Shown: positions 1 to 7,156 of the stretch, piece by piece
How positions within the stretch are numbered: position 1 is the first letter of the stretch
Layout: every line of letters begins with the position of its first letter
Source of the DNA: Pseudomonadota bacterium
Lineage (GTDB): Bacteria; Myxococcota_A; Polyangia; Polyangiales; Polyangiaceae
Direction: 5' to 3'
Assembly: GCA_023428245.1 (NCBI GenBank)
Contig: JAEYYX010000052.1
Location: forward strand, 1 to 30,272
DNA: 30,272 nt
The notes under the pieces: generated by a model
Told to the model about the DNA's origin: nothing
Databases searched by the model: none
Seen by the model: only the letters and a program-made list of their open reading frames with translations
Translations under genes and position numbers: made by a program

Positions 1-437
1 CGCTTCCGTTCAGCGGCCTGAGCGCGCTCTTCCGGGGTGAGGCGGGAGGCGAGGTGCACGGCGAATTCGTTGGCGCTCTTGAGGCCCCGGATCTCAAGCT
101 CCTCGAGCCGACCCACGGCGTCTTTGAAGCGACCCTCGGAGAACTCCCGGGAGCGGAGCTCGGCGTTGACGTGCCCTTGGGCCTCGATCATTTCGCGGCG
201 CAGTTTGCCGAGCTCCAGGGGGTGCTTTTTGCGGGCCTCCTGGAAGCGAGGGCTCTTCGGTCCACCGGCCGCGGCGATCAAACTCGTGAGCAGTTTCGGT
301 CCGCTGTCGGGGCCCGCTTGCAGGGCGGGAGGAGGGGCTAGGTGACGCCGCGCTGAGCGCGCGATGATCCAGCCACCGAGCAGCGCGTTGAGCGTCAGGG
401 ATCCAAAGAGAAGCCAGGAGAGAGTCTTCGTCGTCAT
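1..437 (-). CDS. periplasmic heavy-metal sensor / Spy-CpxP-like protein (3' end outside window)
   Basis: The gene starts at the ATG at 437 and is open to base 1, so about 145 residues are visible and the C-terminus is missing. Residues 6-25 form one hydrophobic segment that would anchor the protein in the inner membrane, with the rest periplasmic. The remainder is helical and charged, with LRREMIEAQ, an HVNAELRS stretch and an LTPEER box at the window edge. That pattern is typical of the Metal_resist (CnrR/ZraP/Spy-like) family, whose members sense or bind metals or act as envelope-stress chaperones. Its ATG overlaps the stop of the anti-sigma gene (ATGA, 437-434), and the sigma factor lies upstream in the same unit. 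A role in the stress sensed by that ECF system is therefore likely but inferred. The family call is good; the ligand is unknown. Confidence 0.75.
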   Translation of the reverse strand, partial: MTTKTLSWLLFGSLTLNALLGGWIIARSARRHLAPPPALQAGPDSGPKLLTSLIAAAGGPKSPRFQEARKKHPLELGKLRREMIEAQGHVNAELRSREFSEGRFKDAVGRLEELEIRGLKSANEFAVHLASRLTPEERAQAAERK

Positions 438-724
438 TCGAGCTCGCTGTAGGTATCAATCACGCTCTCGGAATCGAAGGCGAGCAGCGTCGCCCAGTCG
501 CTCTCCGCCAGCGACTCATCGGGGAAGGTTCCGCCCAAGATGAGCCCGACCGCGAGAGCTGCGGCAAAGGTTGAGATGGTGCGTGTGAAAGACCACGCGA
601 AGAGATCGCGAAAGCGGGTCCGCTGATGGGTGAGCGGAATGGTCCGCACCCTTCGCATGAAGTCGGCGCTCGGCTCGACCTCAGGCAGGCCCTTAAACAT
701 GGCTTCAAGTTCGGTTTCTTTCAT
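434..724 (-). CDS. small single-pass anti-sigma factor candidate
   Basis: A 96-residue protein with a soluble N-terminal half (about 1-50), one membrane segment near residues 53-68 (AAALAVGLILGG) and a short acidic C-terminal tail. The N-terminal PSADFMRRVR stretch resembles the region before the membrane helix in small anti-sigma proteins. The HxxxCxxC motif of zinc-binding anti-sigma domains is absent, so if it is an anti-sigma factor it is not of the ZAS type. The call rests mainly on position. The start overlaps the ECF sigma stop (ATGA, 724-721) and its own stop overlaps the start of the metal-sensor-like gene (ATGA, 437-434). This predicts near-stoichiometric synthesis of the three proteins. 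It may instead be an unrelated small membrane protein of the operon. Confidence 0.65.
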   Translation of the reverse strand: MKETELEAMFKGLPEVEPSADFMRRVRTIPLTHQRTRFRDLFAWSFTRTISTFAAALAVGLILGGTFPDESLAESDWATLLAFDSESVIDTYSELE

Positions 725-1269
725 GGCTCTCTCCCAGGCTCCAAGATGGAAACAAGCTTTGCTCTGGCGCGAGCCAGGAGCGAAAGGACTGCGTCTTCGG
801 ACAGGTCGAGCACGCGCCCGATCTCGGCGCCCGAGAGTCCTTGTTCGTATTTCAGGAGCATGGCCATCTTCTGGCGTTCTCCGAGGAGCTCGAGCGCTTC
901 CTGCAGGGAGGTGGCTCGCTGTTTCTGCTCGAGCAGCTCAGCCGGCCTTGTGGAGGCGGGAGCAGGATCGTCTTCGAAGTCGAGGCTCACGTTGGGTCGG
1001 CGCTTGCGGATGATATCGATGGCCAGATTGTGAGCGATGCGGTGAAGCCAGGTTGTCGCACGAGCTTCGGGTCTGTAAGAATCAGCGTTCTTCCAGGCTC
1101 TGACGAATACCTCTTGCACGACTTCTTCTGCCTCCGATTGATTCTTTAGGATACGCGTGACGTAGGTGATGAGTGGTTGAGAATGCGTGTCGACGAGCGT
1201 GCGGAACGCCTGAGCGTCGCCGGCTTGAATCCGCGAAAAGAGAGCTTGGTCGGACGAGTCATTTCCCAT
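721..1269 (-). CDS. ECF-family RNA polymerase sigma factor
   Basis: A 182-residue group IV sigma factor that directs RNA polymerase to a dedicated stress regulon. Region 2 spans about residues 22-90, with the DxxQExF-like EEVVQEVFVRAWK and the promoter-melting TTWLHRIAHNLAID segment. Region 4 (about 122-175) has the helix-turn-helix EQGLSGAEIGRVLDLSEDAV followed by LLARARAKL. There is no region 1.1 or 3, as expected for the family. The ATG at 1269 is followed by a natural N-terminus. Its stop overlaps the start of the small membrane protein downstream, the usual sigma/anti-sigma arrangement. It is transcribed divergently from groESL across a 500-bp gap. The subfamily and target promoter cannot be assigned from the sequence; no clear copy of an ECF promoter was recognised upstream. 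Confidence 0.92.
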   Translation of the reverse strand: MGNDSSDQALFSRIQAGDAQAFRTLVDTHSQPLITYVTRILKNQSEAEEVVQEVFVRAWKNADSYRPEARATTWLHRIAHNLAIDIIRKRRPNVSLDFEDDPAPASTRPAELLEQKQRATSLQEALELLGERQKMAMLLKYEQGLSGAEIGRVLDLSEDAVLSLLARARAKLVSILEPGREP

Positions 1270-1563
1270 TGCGAAGCTGGACTGGGGCGAGCCCCGGCGG
1301 AGAGATTAAGAGCCATGGCGGTCAGGTCCTAACCGTGGACGAGGTGTCCTTTGGGAAGGGGGGAGAAGCTGGGCCAAGGGACGGCGCGGCGGGATCTCCG
1401 AGAGAAAAGCAGGGCGACTCGCATTCCTTTCGCACTGGAATGCAGGGAGGGGGGACTCAAGGGGCTGGGTCGTCTTGGCCATCGGTGCTCTTCGCCTTTC
1501 ATTGCTTCTACGACGCAGGCATCCGGATCCGTCGCTTCCTTCCAAAATCGACCTGACCCGGGA
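1270..1563. other. divergent intergenic region between the ECF operon and groESL
   Basis: About 290 bases with no credible gene. The open frames here are short and have no recognisable protein features. The region must hold the ECF operon promoter, but no convincing -35/-10 pair was identified on the minus strand. Confidence 0.5.
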
Positions 1564-1591
1564 TTGACAGACCCCGGCTCGTGGATACTTT
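1564..1591 (+). promoter_or_regulatory. groESL housekeeping promoter
   Basis: A perfect TTGACA -35 box lies at 1564-1569. The best -10 candidates overlap at 1584-1591 (GATACT at 14-bp spacing, TACTTT at 16-bp spacing), so the -10 is weak or uncertain. The CIRCE operator starts 7 bp further on, covering the expected transcription start. This is the standard repressor geometry. Confidence 0.65.
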
Positions 1592-1597
1592 CCTCGC

Positions 1598-1626
1598 GCT
1601 AGCACTCTCGTTCCGCGAGTGCTAGC
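1598..1626 (+). promoter_or_regulatory. CIRCE operator (HrcA-binding site)
   Basis: CTAGCACTC, a 9-bp spacer, then GAGTGCTAG. The arms are perfectly complementary and extend by one more G/C pair. Each half matches the known consensus TTAGCACTC/GAGTGCTAA at 8 of 9 positions. It lies just after the promoter and about 145 bp before groES, so groESL is very likely repressed by HrcA and induced by heat or unfolded protein. No hrcA gene is present in this window. Confidence 0.95.
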
Positions 1627-1635
1627 TGAGATTAA

Positions 1636-1657
1636 ATAAGTTATTGCGATAACTTAT
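1636..1657 (+). promoter_or_regulatory. AT-rich perfect palindrome in the groESL leader
   Basis: A 9-bp perfect inverted repeat (ATAAGTTAT / ATAACTTAT) around TGCG lies 9 bp after CIRCE. In RNA the loop UGCG fits the UNCG tetraloop class, so the leader would carry a capped A-U-rich hairpin. It could be a second operator, an mRNA 5' stabiliser or a heat-labile structure. The sequence alone does not decide between these. Confidence 0.6.
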
Positions 1658-1695
1658 GCGCTTTCGACGCCGGCTTTGCGGACGTGGAAGGCGCT

Positions 1696-1725
1696 GGGGG
1701 CTCCGGACTTAGACCCGGCGCCCCC
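1696..1725 (+). promoter_or_regulatory. GC-rich hairpin in the groESL leader
   Basis: GGGGGC pairs with GCCCCC. After a one-base mismatch on each side, CCGG pairs with CCGG around an 8-base loop. It is not followed by a U-run, so it is not a simple terminator. It sits 30 bases before the groES ribosome site and could insulate or modulate translation. Confidence 0.5.
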
Positions 1726-1769
1726 TTGGACTCTGTCCGAACGACCAGAACCATCAAGGAGACAAGAAC

Positions 1770-2063
1770 ATGGCAACCAAGATTCGTCCCCTTCAGGACC
1801 GCGTCATCGTGAAGCGCGTCGCTGAGGAACAGAAGACCAAAGGTGGAATCATCATCCCGGATACGGCGAAGGAGAAGCCGATCGAGGGCGAAGTGATCGC
1901 CGTCGGCCCCGGGAAGTATGAAGACGGCAAGCGCCTCGAGCTCTCCGTCAAGGCCGGTGACCGGGTCCTCTTCGGCAAGTACGCCGGGACCGAGGTCAAG
2001 CTGGACGGTGAGGAGCACCTCATCCTGCGCGAGGACGACATCCTCGGTGTGATCGAGAAGTAA
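1770..2063 (+). CDS. groES: co-chaperonin GroES (Cpn10)
   Basis: A 97-residue cytoplasmic co-chaperonin that caps the GroEL ring and closes the folding chamber in an ATP-dependent way. The N-terminal IRPLQDRVIVKRV strand, the mobile-loop region (about residues 20-35, EEQKTKGGIIIPDTA) and the C-terminal EDDILGVIE are all diagnostic, and the length is normal for the family. The ATG is preceded by AAGGAGA at 1756-1762 with 7-base spacing. It is the first gene of a CIRCE-controlled bicistronic operon with groEL 24 bases downstream. Nothing in the protein is unusual. Confidence 0.98.
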   Translation: MATKIRPLQDRVIVKRVAEEQKTKGGIIIPDTAKEKPIEGEVIAVGPGKYEDGKRLELSVKAGDRVLFGKYAGTEVKLDGEEHLILREDDILGVIEK

Positions 2064-2087
2064 CGCGAGTACCAAGGAGTTAAACCA

Positions 2088-3713
<1,626 letters not shown>

Positions 3714-3737
3714 TAGAAGACTCCGCACGAGATGAGG

Positions 3738-3768
3738 AAGGGCTCCCGAAAGGGGGCCCTTTTTCTTT
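3738..3768 (+). terminator. groESL rho-independent terminator
   Basis: A 10-bp stem (AAGGGCTCCC with GGGGGCCCTT, one G-T pair) closed by a GAAA tetraloop and followed by TTTCTTT. It lies 24 bases after the groEL stop. Confidence 0.93.
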
Positions 3769-3801
3769 GTCTTGCCCCCTCCGGGCTCGCAGAGCTCGCC
3801 C

Positions 3802-3842
3802 GACTCCCCCTGACGCTCGCCTGGGGCTCGCGTGGGGGAGTC
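3802..3842. repeat. inverted repeat downstream of groEL
   Basis: GACTCCCCC (3802-3810) and GGGGGAGTC (3834-3842) are perfect 9-bp arms around a 23-base loop that itself contains GCTCGC-type repeats. No T-run follows on either strand, so it is not an obvious terminator. It is the first of the hairpins in the gene-free stretch 3769-4618. Confidence 0.6.
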
Positions 3843-3947
3843 CCGGAGCTCGCCTCGACGTCTCCGTGGCGAGCTAGTTCGCTCGGTCGGTCAAGAGGAG
3901 CTCTCGGACGAGGTCGAGAGGGCGAGCCATGGGCCACAAGCGCATGG

Positions 3948-3980
3948 AAAAAAAAGACCCGGGTCCGAAAACCCGGGTCT
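3948..3980 (-). terminator. minus-strand rho-independent terminator T2
   Basis: Perfect 10-bp arms AGACCCGGGT (3955-3964) and ACCCGGGTCT (3971-3980) enclose 6 bases. On the plus strand eight A residues (3948-3955) precede the stem and no T-run follows it. Read on the minus strand the stem is therefore followed by U8, so it acts leftward. No minus-strand gene lies to its right before 4619. Confidence 0.75.
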
Positions 3981-3983
3981 GAA

Positions 3984-4090
3984 GAGCGTCGCGGAAAGGG
4001 GGGGAAGGAGGGGGAAAGGTATGGGGGATCCCGCGACGCTCCGAAGAGGACTCCGAGACTCTCTCGGAGAGCCGGTCACAATACGACCGG
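3984..4090 (-). repeat. cluster of three inverted repeats between two minus-strand terminators
   Basis: Three consecutive perfect stems: 11 bp (3984-3994 with 4031-4041, a long G-rich plus-strand loop), 8 bp (4051-4058 with 4062-4069, loop CTC) and 6 bp (4072-4077 with 4085-4090, 7-base loop). Together with the flanking terminators, nearly the whole segment can fold if transcribed leftward. Function is unknown; strand is assigned from the terminators. Confidence 0.55.
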
Positions 4091-4092
4091 AT

Positions 4093-4150
4093 AAAAAAAA
4101 CAGCAGCCCGGGGGAACTTTGGGGGGGGAGGGAGGACCCCCGGGCTGCTG
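4093..4150 (-). terminator. minus-strand rho-independent terminator T1
   Basis: A perfect 14-bp stem (4101-4114 with 4137-4150; minus-strand arm CAGCAGCCCGGGGG) is followed on the minus strand by U8 (A8 at 4093-4100 on plus). The loop is 22 bases and C-rich on the minus strand. This is a strong terminator that only makes sense for leftward transcription. Confidence 0.8.
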
Positions 4151-4201
4151 GAAGATCTCGGCGGGCCCTCTCGAACACTCGGGCTCGATTGGCCCCGCCT
4201 G
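4093..4201 (-). ncRNA. candidate small RNA (about 109 nt), unassigned family
   Basis: A leftward transcript would start near 4201, seven bases after a TATAGA -10 box at 4213-4208. It would fold into a 5' hairpin (4191-4199 with 4160-4168, 9 bp with one mismatch) and end with terminator T1 and its U8 tail. Promoter, first stem and terminator are spaced as in a stand-alone bacterial small RNA, and no open reading frame is needed. No known RNA family was recognised; it did not resemble tRNA, 6S, tmRNA or SRP RNA by eye. Expression is a prediction. Confidence 0.5.
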
Positions 4202-4207
4202 TGTCTC

Positions 4208-4236
4208 TCTATAGCACACAGCGTGCCAAGCCAATT
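4208..4236 (-). promoter_or_regulatory. candidate promoter of the small RNA
   Basis: On the minus strand a good -10 (TATAGA, 4213-4208) is preceded by weak -35 candidates, AATTGG (4236-4231, 17-bp spacing) or TTGGCT (4234-4229, 15-bp spacing). The -35 is poor, so an activator might be needed. Confidence 0.4.
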
Positions 4237-4268
4237 GAGCTTAGAATCAACTAGTTAGAGGCGCAGCG

Positions 4269-4302
4269 ATTGCAAGGATGCAATGGGGATAAGCTGTTTA
4301 TC
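4269..4302. promoter_or_regulatory. paired small palindromes upstream of the methyltransferase
   Basis: ATTGCA-AGGA-TGCAAT (4269-4284) is followed 3 bases later by GATAA-GCTGT-TTATC (4288-4302). Two adjacent dyads in an AT-richer patch look like operator half-sites and could serve the restriction-modification genes or the divergent small RNA. The regulator is unknown and no controller (C) protein gene was seen. Confidence 0.35.
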
Positions 4303-4517
4303 TGGCCGTCCAGTCAAAGCACTTGCCTCCGGGAGGGGTGGGAGGGAGGCCCCAAGAGCCCTAAGTCAGCGAGTTTCCGAGATTGTTTCGCGAGAAGTAC
4401 GGGGCGCTGAGAGGCGCGGATGTAGGAAAATAGCAGCCTACGTAGGCGGACGCGCGCGCCGGACACATGGACGCTCGGGACGGACAATTGTGCTCGCGGG
4501 CGAGGATTCGGACATTG

Positions 4518-4547
4518 CAAATGTGAAATGGCCATTCCTCAAATGTG
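4518..4547. repeat. direct repeat CAAATGTG before the methyltransferase
   Basis: Two identical 8-mers at 4518-4525 and 4540-4547, 22 bp apart (two helical turns), lie 72-101 bp before the methyltransferase start. Spacing on one face of the helix suggests a binding site, but chance cannot be excluded. Confidence 0.3.
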
Positions 4548-4618
4548 CGGCGCTGCTCGGTCAGCGAATGTCCGAGCCGTGAACTGAATGCTTGAGCAGG
4601 TATCTCAGTTGCTTCAGT

Positions 4619-5437
4619 ATGGTCCCGGTGACCCACGGGAAAACGGACTTCGCGCTCTCGGACCGAGACGCTGTTGAGTGGCTCTCAGGCTTCCCTGCGG
4701 CCTCCGTGGATCTCCTGGTCACGGACCCGCCCTACGAGTCCCTCGAGAAGCACCGAGCCGTTGGTACGACCACTCGGCTCAAGAAGAGCAAAGCTTCGAG
4801 CAACGCCTGGTTCGAGGTGTTCCCGAATGCCCGGTTCCCGGAGCTGTTTGAAGCGGCATACCGGGTGCTCAAATCCGACAGCCATTTTTATCTGTTCTGC
4901 GACCAGGAGACGATGTTCGTCGCGAAACCCCTCGCCGAGGCGGCGGGCTTCCGCTTCTGGAAGCCGCTGGTGTGGGACAAATTGAAGATCGGGATGGGAT
5001 ATCATTACCGGGCTCGGTACGAGTTCATTCTGTTTTTCGAGAAGGGGAAGCGGAAGCTTCGGAACTTGGGAGTGCCCGATATCATCCGGGAGCCGCGGGT
5101 CATGCGGGGTTACCCGACGGAGAAGCCAAGCGCCGTCTCCACCGTGCTCATCGAGCAGAGCTCGGATCCGGGAGACCTCGTTGTGGATCCGTTCTGCGGC
5201 TCGGGGTCGGTCGGTGTCGCGGCGCTCCGCGCGGGCCGGCGTTTTTTTGGCAATGACACGAGCGAAGACGCGCGCGCTTACGCGCGGGAGAGGCTGATTC
5301 AGGAAGGCGGAGTCGAGATTCCTCTCGAGGTTTCGAGGCCTTTCGGGCAGAAAGTGAAGGGCGACGCAGGCGGCGGCGATTTGTGGGATGCTCGGGGCCC
5401 GGAGGACGACGGACGGCAGCTCGTGCTCGGGGTCTGA
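4619..5437 (+). CDS. site-specific DNA methyltransferase, beta class (N4-cytosine or N6-adenine)
   Basis: A 272-residue SAM-dependent enzyme that methylates an exocyclic amino group in a DNA recognition site. The catalytic motif DPPYES lies near residue 35, and the SAM-binding motif DPFCGSGSVGVAA comes late (about residues 187-199). This IV-before-I order defines the beta group. A target-recognition-like stretch (GTTTRLKK, SSNAWFEVFPNARF) lies between DPPY and the middle of the protein. The ATG at 4619 was chosen because it is the first ATG in frame; a TTG at 4592 would add nine residues, and no clear ribosome site supports either. A nuclease-like gene starts 3 bases after its stop, so it is probably the modification half of a type II system. 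An orphan methyltransferase is the alternative. The recognition site cannot be read from the sequence. Confidence 0.9.
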   Translation: MVPVTHGKTDFALSDRDAVEWLSGFPAASVDLLVTDPPYESLEKHRAVGTTTRLKKSKASSNAWFEVFPNARFPELFEAAYRVLKSDSHFYLFCDQETMFVAKPLAEAAGFRFWKPLVWDKLKIGMGYHYRARYEFILFFEKGKRKLRNLGVPDIIREPRVMRGYPTEKPSAVSTVLIEQSSDPGDLVVDPFCGSGSVGVAALRAGRRFFGNDTSEDARAYARERLIQEGGVEIPLEVSRPFGQKVKGDAGGGDLWDARGPEDDGRQLVLGV

Positions 5438-5440
5438 AGA

Positions 5441-6019
5441 GTGACAGGAAACGAATACGCCGATCTGATCGCAGCTTATCTGAAGAGCGCCTACGGCGGT
5501 CGCGGTCTCCAGATTTATCGTGAGGTCTCGCTTGGGAAGAGCGTGATCGGAAAGAATCGGCGCATCGACATCCTCGCCATCGATGAGCGCACCTCGAAGG
5601 CGATCGGCGTCGAGTGCAAGTACCAGGCGACAGCAGGGACCGTGGACGAAAAGATCCCGTACACGCTCCAAGATCTGGCCGCGCTCCATATCCCCGCTTT
5701 CGTCGTCTACGCAGGAGCCGGGTTCTCCGCGGGTGTTCTCCACCTTCTCGAAGGGAGCCCGCTCGGCGCCTATTGCTTACCGGACGTGAGCCTCGAGCCA
5801 GGCGCCGGCACGATCGAGCTCGACCATTTGGTCGCGACGAGCTTTGGGTTCTGGGACGCTGTCGTGCGCAACAAACAGACCTTCGATCTCGAGCTCTGGA
5901 AGGCCCGCAATCAGAAGCTGCTGGGCAGCGCGGAGCGCCCGAAGTTGCCGGAAAAGAGCGTCGAGCCGGAGCCGATCGGGCTCCTCTTCGGGGGGACGCG
6001 CACGGAGAGCACCGACTGA
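5441..6019 (+). CDS. PD-(D/E)XK-type nuclease, probable cognate restriction endonuclease
   Basis: A 192-residue protein starting with GTG three bases after the methyltransferase stop. The N-terminal half carries a nuclease-like core: a helix, then RRIDILAID (putative metal-binding Asp, about residue 36), then IGVECKYQ (E-x-K, about residues 54-56), followed by a helix starting near TVDEKIPYTLQDL. D...ECK in adjacent strands is the PD-(D/E)XK fingerprint. The C-terminal part is unremarkable and ends in a charged, probably flexible tail. Close coupling to a methyltransferase points to the restriction half of a two-gene type II system, with modification made first. It could instead be a repair-type nuclease. 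Cleavage activity is inferred, not shown. Confidence 0.75.
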   Translation: MTGNEYADLIAAYLKSAYGGRGLQIYREVSLGKSVIGKNRRIDILAIDERTSKAIGVECKYQATAGTVDEKIPYTLQDLAALHIPAFVVYAGAGFSAGVLHLLEGSPLGAYCLPDVSLEPGAGTIELDHLVATSFGFWDAVVRNKQTFDLELWKARNQKLLGSAERPKLPEKSVEPEPIGLLFGGTRTESTD

Positions 6020-6036
6020 GTGCTGAGTGCGGACGA

Positions 6037-6052
6037 GCGCCCTCACGGGCGC
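6037..6052. terminator. short hairpin between convergent genes
   Basis: GCGCCC-TCAC-GGGCGC, a 6-bp perfect stem located between the nuclease stop and the convergent barrel-protein stop. It has no T-run on either side, so at best a weak or factor-dependent bidirectional terminator. Confidence 0.3.
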
Positions 6053-6075
6053 GACGAGGTCGGCTCAGCCAGGCG

Positions 6076-7071
6076 TCAGTCGAAGCTATCGAAGTCGTCG
6101 AAGTCGTCGCTGCTCGAGCCGGAGGAATCTTCGGTGGAGAGGGACGCGCTGGCGGAGCTCTTTTCGGGGATTCTGTACTCGAGGGCGAGGCCGAACGAGA
6201 TGTAGCGATCGACGGCGCCGCCGGCGATGCGCTCGACGGGAGCTGCGGGGGCGATGGGGTTGAAGTTGAGGCCGTAGGAGCGGACGTCAACGTTCGTGAA
6301 GAGCGTGAAGCGCTCGCTCAGAATGAACCCGAGCTGACCACCGAAGTGCGCGCCGATGCCGGAGGCCTCGGGGAACCAGGTAGCGTCTTTGATGCCCCCG
6401 AGTCCGAGCGGGAGAAGGAGGCGCCCCTGCGCCCGAAGGACGAAGGGCTCAGCGCGCCACTCTGCCCCGAGGCCCATCTCGAGGAGGCTGTAGGAAAGGT
6501 TGGGGAAGGGGGCTTGGATGCCATTGGAGTCGCTCAGCGAGAACTCATGGGCACCGAAGCCAAGCAGAGGGTTGAGAGTAATCGGGCCAACATTGTAGCG
6601 GCCGCGGACACCCAAGAAGAGGCGATAGTGGGTCTGATCGAAGCGGAGCGCTCCGAGATTCACGCCTGTGCCGATGCCGATCTCGAAGCTGCCGGTGAGT
6701 CCGAGACCCTGAAGAATTTTGTTCTTGCTGCCCGTGAAGGGGAAATAGCTGCCTTCGAGGGCCGGGAGCGGCGCCGCATCGAGGTTGTAGGTGATGAGGC
6801 TGGGGTAGCCGGCGTCGGGCGAGAGCTGGGCGAGCGTGTCCGTGTAGCGGAAGGCGCGCGAGTACATCTTCAGCCCGAGGGAAAGCTCAAACGGGCTCGG
6901 ACGGGGACCGTCTTCGGCTTCGTCGCTCGATGCGTCTTCGCTTGCCTCCGCGCTGTCGCTCGCGATTTCCCCGTCCCAGTCATCGTCGTCCAGGTCGGCG
7001 GCGAGGATTTCTCGAGGCGGAAGAGTAGCGAGGGCGGAGAGGAATAGGGCGCTAGCGAGAGAGGTTTTCAC
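6076..7071 (-). CDS. outer-membrane beta-barrel protein with acidic C-terminal tail
   Basis: A 331-residue exported protein. Residues 1-24 are a signal peptide (KTSLASALFLSALAT, cleavage near ILAAD). An acidic disordered linker (about 25-58) is followed by alternating amphipathic strands rich in aromatic and glycine residues (FELSLGLKMYSRAF, GSFEIGIGTGVNLG, FLGVRGRYNVGPITL and so on) up to ISFGLALEYRIPE. The strand pattern indicates a beta-barrel in the outer membrane. The barrel does not end in the usual terminal aromatic. A Ser/Asp/Phe repeat tail (DDFDDFDSFD) follows, which is odd for a BAM substrate. Two haem-like lipoprotein genes lie just upstream in the same direction. The function is not recognised. 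Confidence 0.75.
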   Translation of the reverse strand: MKTSLASALFLSALATLPPREILAADLDDDDWDGEIASDSAEASEDASSDEAEDGPRPSPFELSLGLKMYSRAFRYTDTLAQLSPDAGYPSLITYNLDAAPLPALEGSYFPFTGSKNKILQGLGLTGSFEIGIGTGVNLGALRFDQTHYRLFLGVRGRYNVGPITLNPLLGFGAHEFSLSDSNGIQAPFPNLSYSLLEMGLGAEWRAEPFVLRAQGRLLLPLGLGGIKDATWFPEASGIGAHFGGQLGFILSERFTLFTNVDVRSYGLNFNPIAPAAPVERIAGGAVDRYISFGLALEYRIPEKSSASASLSTEDSSGSSSDDFDDFDSFD

Positions 7072-7156
7072 GGGGCGGGGAGCAGTCTTGTCGAGAGAAT
7101 GCCGGACGGCGCAGCTGAGCGCTCGAAGGATGACCTCGAGCGCTCAGCGATGGGGA

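Noticed and set aside
3732..4254. Two overlapping plus-strand frames in the hairpin island (120 and 140 codons)
   Set aside because: They read through perfect inverted repeats and G-runs, contain only Arg/Gly/Ser-rich sequence, and the first starts inside the groEL terminator.
5614..7047. A 477-codon plus-strand frame crossing the nuclease and barrel genes
   Set aside because: It is an out-of-frame shadow of the nuclease and antisense to a protein with a clear signal peptide and barrel strands.
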